DNA of 64,000 nt, from NCBI GenBank assembly GCA_029448655.1, contig JACCLO010000008.1, positions 3,568,076 through 3,632,075 of the forward strand. The letters are read 5' to 3'. Shown here piece by piece: positions 58,591 to 64,000 of this stretch (position 1 is the first letter of the stretch; each line of letters begins with the position of its first letter). The notes beneath the pieces were generated by a model, which saw only the letters and a list, made by a program, of their open reading frames with translations, had not been told where the DNA came from and did no database searches. A program made the position numbers and the translations under genes. This stretch comes from Wolfiporia cocos (taxonomy: Eukaryota; Basidiomycota; Agaricomycetes; Polyporales; Phaeolaceae).

Positions 58591-58989
58591 TCAGGGTCTC
58601 GGTTCAATTGGTAGCGGCATCAACTCAGGTATAGCAATAGGTTTGAATTTCTGTGTGAATGGGTTAGGCATATACGATGGCACTGGGCACACCTTTCGGT
58701 CAATGGGCTTATATCTTTTCAATGCTACTGTCACGCTATAATGCATTTGTACACGTTTGCGCCATGCTGAAGGGACTGGAGTCAAAGGAATGGGGCTTGC
58801 TGCAATATAATCCTGTAACAACCTGTCAGAAGAGTCTGGTGGATCGATCTGGGAAGCTATCGATAACTCTGAATCTGTGAGTGTAGAGATGTCGCTCGCA
58901 ACACAATGAAAAATGTTACCCAACCTAGGAATTTCTGAGGACGCGATACTACCTATCGAGGCCAGTTCAGACATCACGCCTCTGTTCAA
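58591..58989 (-). pseudogene. Element D: linker between protease and RT
   Basis: 133 codons overlapping the end of the protease frame by four nucleotides and read in another frame. It contains ITLTDSELSIASQIDPPD-like text (STLTDSELSIASQIDPPDSS) and KPIDRKVCPVPSYMPNPF. No catalytic motif. It probably belongs to the same pol once the frames are joined. Confidence 0.55.
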
Positions 58990-59771
58990 AAATCCTTGCG
59001 CGACACGAGTCCTGTCATGAACACTAATTTCTCCTTGTTTTGGTCAGTGCCTGTGTCGACAATATGCACCTGTATCGGCGTCATGGATCGATCACCGTTG
59101 CGATGTGCCACAAGGTACATTCCGTTCTTCCTTTCATATTCTAGATTAGCTGCCACCCACTGTAACCATGGCTGCCCGAGAATCCCATTGTGTTGCCCTA
59201 AGTCAGTCAGGGTGACAAAGAAATGGTGATCAAACCTTTCCCCCCCAATCTCGACAGGTGCGTCACGGATGCAGCCCTCAAGTGGTGTAAGCATACCATT
59301 AATACCTTTGAGTGTCCACCCACACCCATCTGGATCGATAGCTAGGTTAGTCTGATCCCACACTTTCTTCAATATTAAGTTCAGCTTTGATCCTGAGTCT
59401 ACGAGGTACATTACTGCCTCAGTCCCAAACATCCCTTGTACAACTCCACATGCCATTGCAAAGAATCGTTCCTGTCCAACTGCCACAGCATCAACGTCAG
59501 CGTGCTGCGTTATTACCTCTTTGAGGTTCTCACCCTCCTGTAAGCTCAGCATCACCGACCCCTCTGTCACGACATTCTCGACTGCCTCTTTCTCATCTTC
59601 AACTGTGGCTATCCGAATTGCTTGTGCCACAGATCCACCTACCTCCTTGCGCGTCTTCGTGAGTGCCGCAAAACGCTTCTGCAAGGTAGGCGAAATTCCT
59701 ATTATCTGTCTCAGTTGCAGCGTTAGCTTCTGATCAAGTATCTGATTAGCGACGTTGTCGGCGGACACCAT
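58986..59771 (-). pseudogene. Element D protease region
   Basis: Contains the retropepsin-like motif AVMYLVDSGSKLNLILK (DSG) and QHNGILGQPWLQWVAANLEY (second conserved strand). It follows the gag frame across a single TAG (59777-59775) with two codons before the first ATG. Confidence 0.75.
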
Positions 59772-59774
59772 ATC

Positions 59775-60560
59775 CTATACGTCAGACGTGAACCTCGTCT
59801 GCTTCAGATGAGGAGGCATGTCCCTCTTGTGCGCAGTTACCTGATCCTTCTTCCTAGTCTTCCAACCCTCTTCCATGTTCACGGCTGGTGGCTTCTCGCT
59901 CGCAGCCTTACCATCCACTTTTGCTGTCGGCGTCATCTTTGTAGCTTCAGACAGCCCCACAACCTTACCCTTCGACCTATCGTTAGTGTGCCTGTATTCA
60001 AACCTCTTGGCTATCGGCTCTTCATTGCTTGACTCCCCATCCTCTGCTGTCGACTTCTTGGCTTGTGCTCGAGTAGCTGCAAAAGTGTTCAGCACCCTCA
60101 ATGAGGATGCGTATACGTCACCTTCGATCAATTGTTCGCCGTCAACTAACACCCCTAGGCTCGAACAGGTACCTGAGGGACCTGCAACATTAGACATGTC
60201 ACGGTCCTTTTCCTTACCGAAACAGATCTCCTCTTGCAGCACCACTGCAATGCCGCCACGTTGCCCGGCAGGCATCATCAGTAAGTTTGCTCCGTTCGCT
60301 TGAATGACCCTCCCGGTTGCTGGCGAAAACTGACACATCTTTTCTGCAATTAGTGCTATCGTCTCTGGACACTTACTCATTCCAATCGGATGATCGAGAT
60401 TGACACCCTCCGTCTTGCCACACATGAAACATGTATGTGGTGCCCTTTCCATCTGGCCAGTCGATACCTGATGCGTATGCTGATGCTGTGTCGTTGGTTG
60501 TTCCTGTCGTACCTGTGTCGCTACCTCCTGATTTGCGATCGTCAGCTGTAATTTAGTCAA
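59775..60560 (-). pseudogene. Element D Gag C-terminus with zinc knuckle
   Basis: Contains CFMCGKTEGVNLDHPIGMSK followed by CPE, a CX2CX9HX6C knuckle, unlike the CX2CX4HX4C of most Gag proteins. A basic, hydrophilic tail follows. The frame stops with TAG directly before the protease. Confidence 0.7.
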
Positions 60561-60634
60561 TGCTTCACTCAGCTGTGCTATCTTTCCGTCTGTTCGTCTT
60601 TCTCGTTAGCCTTCGACTTCACTTTCTTACCACA

Positions 60635-61456
60635 TTACTCTTTCTCAGCTCTCTTTCTAGCTCTACGCCTCACCTCCTTCCCGGAATCCGATTTGTCAGA
60701 TGACAACTCCTTGTCGTCACTCGTCTCTTCGTCAGAACCTGAGTTCAATGTACCTAGACCATACTCAATGTTATTTCTGCTAAAATACAATCTTACTGCT
60801 TCAATCGTCATGCTTTGATCCGGAGGTGCATCCATTGTGATGTCTTTACCTATTTTCCTGCGCAAACTACCTGCAATACGATGCCTCACAGTCACCGGTA
60901 AGCCTTGGTAAAATAACAAATCTCTCTCTGTCTCTGTCATCTTACTCTTTCTCACCAGGTCCCCCTCTTTCAGAGCAAAGTTTCCAACATATCTGTCGAA
61001 GGAGCTACACAAGTTCACTCGCTCGTCCTCTCAGCAACGCCTTGAGAACTCACATAGACCCTCCGGCGTAGGTACCGTTTTCTCCTCCTCAGAAGGAAAA
61101 TAATGATAAAATACCTTCTTAGTATCTATCCAAGTCTTGTTCTTGAACAGCTCATGATTCTTGATGATCTGTCTAATGCTGGACTTACAATACTGTAGAA
61201 CCTTGTCTGACCACTCGGTATACGGAATACCAGCAGAGTAAGCCTGTGCTTCAAAAACTAACAAGAAATCTGTTACGTTCTTACCGTCAAATTTAGGTGC
61301 ATAGCGTGACCCTGCGCTCATCATTGGAACGACGAGTGCTGAAGTGATTGCCGACATGGTGTTTGCGATCGATGGTATGTTCGTCGTGTTTGTGTTTGTG
61401 TTCACGTTCGTGTTGAGGGGCTGCTGATTAGTAGAACTAGTGGATGACTTTGTCAT
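60635..61456 (-). pseudogene. Element D Gag N-terminal part
   Basis: Two pieces of one frame separated by a stop at 61033-61031. The first has an Asn/Thr-rich start, YAPKFDGKNVTDFLLVFEAQ and DKVLQYCKSSIRQIIKNHEL. The second reads VGNFALKEGDLVRKSKMTET, then the acidic SGSDEETSDDKELSSD and a basic end. The FDGKNVTDFL block is typical of capsid starts in gypsy-like Gag proteins. Confidence 0.7.
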
Positions 61457-62770
61457 GGAGCAGGTAACTGGTCTATTATTAGAGGATACGGTCTTATGCC
61501 CTCGCGCAGCGGCGCTAGACGCTTGTGTACGCGACGTTGCAGTCTATCTGTGCTGAAAGAACTAGTTGTAGCAAACAGGCTCAAACTCTTTTACTACAGA
61601 GAGGATCATCAGACCATCGAGACGTCATTTGTGCTACAGCGTGATGCTCCGAACTTCTCCATCGGCACTCGAAACTTTCACACCCAATATCACTGCATTG
61701 TATCTGACACCGCGTACATCCGCGAGGCACACCAAGCCGGTTCAATCACACTATACAACTCCACCAAAATCCGGGCAACATCATGCAAGTATCACACCAA
61801 CCTTGACAAGTTGTATCCACTGGTACACTGGAGTAGCATGAAGCCATGGTTCTAGCCGATGAGGTCGCAGGGATGAATTGGTCTTAAGGTCAAGACAAAA
61901 AGTGTCGTCCTCTTGTGGAGGGGTAGCGCGTTTCTATACTCAAATCCGTATAAGTCACAAGATCACCATTCAAACAACGATTACAAGATAGCAAGCTCAA
62001 GTTCTCTACACTCAAACTCGCAGAAGCTTTAAGAATCAAGCACATACCAAAAACTTTATCGAGCGTACAGCATTAGTATGCGATTATACTCTTCGATCAT
62101 GCATACAGGTCGTCGTCCTGCGTGTATATTTTATTTCTGGTATTTTTGATTATTTTCCTTACTGTACTAAAACCTCTGCACCGACTCTAGCAGCGCGTGA
62201 GACATGTCCCAAGGGAGTGGTACGCAAAAGTGAAGTAGGATCTGTGACGTTCCAGACCGATGTTTCTGCGCTCGAGGGTGGCAAGATGCGCACGTAAATT
62301 GGATGTGGTCTTGACATTGTTGATGGAGTCCGAGCCATTGCGTGTTTCGTACGCCAATCCTGACGGTATGTCGGATGTGTCTGTGCCGACAACGTGGCCT
62401 CCATCTATTTTTTCTCCACTACTTCACATAGATTCATAGGCACAAGACTGTTATGGTAGTCATTTTTCCTTATCGAGTTACATGATCACTCGCTTCTCTC
62501 GATCGCATATCACTACTTTTTCTTCTGTCGTATTTCAGTTGGCTCTTGAAACTGTGTCGTTTGTAACATAAAACAGCTGCCATACCCAGGGTGCAATCGA
62601 TCTCTCTCTCCTTGCATTTTCTGTGTGACGCTGTCCTCTAAGTCTTAGCGAGGCGACGCCAAGCTCAACCGTAGCTGATCAAGTCTTTGTGGTGAAGAGA
62701 TCACCGGTGAGTCTTGAAGTTTTTAGTCGTTTTGTCTCGTAGTATCTCCTTGTCGTTAGCAAACATGGTC
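61457..62770. other. Upstream sequence of element D, no gene called
   Basis: May contain the leader or remains of the 5' LTR of D, but I cannot find matching ends. Frames of 119 codons (+, 61496-61855) and 81 codons (-, 62404-62159) have no recognisable motif. Confidence 0.35.
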
Positions 62771-62772
62771 AT

Positions 62773-63270
62773 GTGTTAGTATTCGTCATTGCGCGCACAT
62801 TAGTTTGTGGCCAATCGGATATTTTGTTGTGGGTTTTTCTTGCATTCCCACACATACAATTTGTTCTCTCGCGCTACGTATCGGCGATCTGCTATTCGCT
62901 GCATTTTTGCACTGCCCTTCCACACCACTCAGCGACTTCTGACACGTTACTAATGCTTGGTGTTATCATCACTCTGCTTGTAATCGTGTGTGCAAAATGT
63001 AATCCCTCCCTGTTATTTATTGCGATTTTCTGTTGGGTATCTACAGGCCATTTACATTACAACAGCTACAAAATTCCCATAGGGCAGTGCAGGAAGAAGA
63101 TGCGCAACACAAGTTTTTGTCAAAGGGATTTGAAGATGTGCGTTGCAAGCACGGGGCATGGGAATTCACTGGGCAACTCTCTGGGTCAGTGGGACATGCC
63201 CTATGGGATGAGGGATTGGAGGTGGGGAATGTGGCTGGTATGTGAGGATTGTCACGGGTGGCTGGTTTAG
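62773..63270 (+). pseudogene. Duplicated coding-like fragment near the telomere
   Basis: The frame at 63033-63245 reads IYRPFTLQQLQNSHRAVQEE and later GAWEFTGQLSGSVGHALWDE, and stops at TGA. The segment 63034-63230 is copied at about 8840-9000. An overlapping frame (62773-63270) has hydrophobic stretches at its start (LLWVFLAFPHIQFVL) but is less consistent with the copy. Not recognised. Confidence 0.4.
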
Positions 63271-63861
63271 TAATGAGATGTATGGTATGGAAAGTTGGGG
63301 TATTTTGCAACTGTTTTCTACTGTTGGTGAGGATTGTGGAGTTGGCTAGCAACTGTTTTGTTCTTAGCAGAAGTCTATGTTGTGTCAGGAGGTTGAGATG
63401 TGACAGAGACAGAATTGTGAGAGATAGATAAGAGATTGTGAGAGCTGAGATAGTATGTGTGATGATAGGTGATGGGACTATGTAGGAGTGTAGTAGGTGA
63501 GATGAGATTAGTTAGATGAGTGAGTGAGATTTAGATTGTTGGATTAAGGGTAGGTATGGAGGATGAATGTGATAGAGATGATAAAAGTGTGTGTGGTAGT
63601 TTGGGGATGATTTGATTTTGGGTGAATTTATTTGAAGTTGTGGGAATTTTAAATGAATTTAATGGGGTTGTGTGAGTATTGTATATATTTATGTGGGGTT
63701 ATGTGAGTATGAAATGAAATTATGTGGGGTTGTGTGAGAATGAAATGAATTTATGTGAGGTTATGTGGTGTTAATAGAAATTATATGGTATCGTTTGGAG
63801 TTAGATTTAATTAGTTGACGCAAAATAAATTTTAATTTTAATTTTAAATTTAAATTTGGAT
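63271..63861. other. GT-rich subtelomeric DNA
   Basis: The plus strand is G, T and A-rich with very few C. It has repeated words of the type GGGGTTGTGTGAG and TATGTGGGGTTATGTGAGTA (63660-63780) and ends in an AT-rich TTTTAATTTTAAATTTAAAT tract immediately before the telomere. Confidence 0.8.
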
Positions 63862-64000
63862 TTTAGGGGTTAGGGGTTAGGGGTTAGGGGTTAGGGGTTA
63901 GGGGTTAGGGGTTAGGGGTTAGGGGTTAGGGGTTAGGGGTTAGGGGTTAGGGGTTCGGGGTTAGGGGTTAGGGGTTAGGGGTTAGGGGTTAGGGGTTAGG
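63862..64000 (+). repeat. Telomere, (TTAGGGG)n heptamer
   Basis: About 19 uninterrupted units of TTAGGGG to the end of the window, with one variant TTCGGGG near 63954. The G-rich strand runs 5' to 3' towards the window end, the correct polarity for a right chromosome end. The unit is one G longer than the TTAGGG found in most fungi. Confidence 0.95.

Larger units (their letters stand above)
57683..61456 (-). mobile_element. Element D: truncated gypsy-like retrotransposon of another lineage
   Basis: Gag, protease and RT pieces lie in sense order on the minus strand. No RNase H, integrase or clear LTR is seen, and the RT runs straight into an unrelated LTR fragment, so it is a truncated copy. 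It is not close to A-C: its RT box is FVDD instead of YLDD, its knuckle is different, and no ORF1 is seen. Frames: 61456-61031 and 61018-60635 (same frame, one stop between), 60560-59775, 59771-58986 (same frame, TAG between), 58989-58591, 58369-57683. Confidence 0.8.

Noticed and set aside
1..64000. Classical RIP as the cause of decay
   Set aside because: No general AT drift or CA-to-TA excess is visible by eye in the LTR elements; the changes seen are few and mixed. A dinucleotide index would be needed.

Overview
This window looks like the right-hand end of a chromosome from a filamentous basidiomycete (probably Agaricomycetes). Bases 63862-64000 are a telomere of the heptamer TTAGGGG in the correct orientation. 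The few cellular genes have short GT-AG introns. Almost everything else is LTR retrotransposon sequence of the Ty3/gypsy chromovirus type. The species cannot be named from the sequence alone.

Layout. 1-7272: an incoming LTR, then a minus-strand Ty3 element (A) cut by the left edge. 7273-11443: host sequence with three solo LTRs, two small duplicated or lysine-rich gene remnants, and unrecognised DNA. 11444-34264: a nested stack. A solo LTR (target duplication AATTC) was split by full-length minus-strand element B (11894-34187, duplication CCACT). B was hit by three solo LTRs and by full-length plus-strand element C (16140-26592, duplication AACCA). C was hit by another solo LTR. Removing the insertions gives native lengths of about 9.6 kb (B) and 10.0 kb (C). 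34265-47123: two more solo LTRs, foldback elements, a decayed SNF2-type helicase gene, an inverted-repeat pair, an unpaired LTR and a second decayed gene of unknown function. 47124-51530: GT-rich DNA with a telomere-junction-like scar near 48.4 kb, a 38-nt-arm hairpin and a related satellite array. 51530-57715: LTRs and LTR fragments, including a 604-bp TRIM nested inside a solo LTR, and one acidic ORF. 57683-61456: remains of a different gypsy-like element (D). 61457-64000: subtelomere and telomere.

How the elements work. A, B and C share one plan: 5' LTR, self-complementary primer site, leader, an extra ORF (called ORF1 here), gag, then pol encoding protease, reverse transcriptase, RNase H, integrase, chromodomain and a C-terminal dUTPase. 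The dUTPase is visible in B and C; A is cut off before it. No cellular tRNA primer appears to be used. A stretch 34 nt after the start of the LTR TATA box is the exact reverse complement of the primer-binding site just inside the LTR, and the sequence pair co-varies between elements. The same holds for the TRIM with an 11-nt match. A and B join gag to pol at a GGGTTTT slippery heptamer. Fifteen insertions have exact 5-bp target duplications.

All identifications come from reading the sequence. No database search, folding or alignment program was run.
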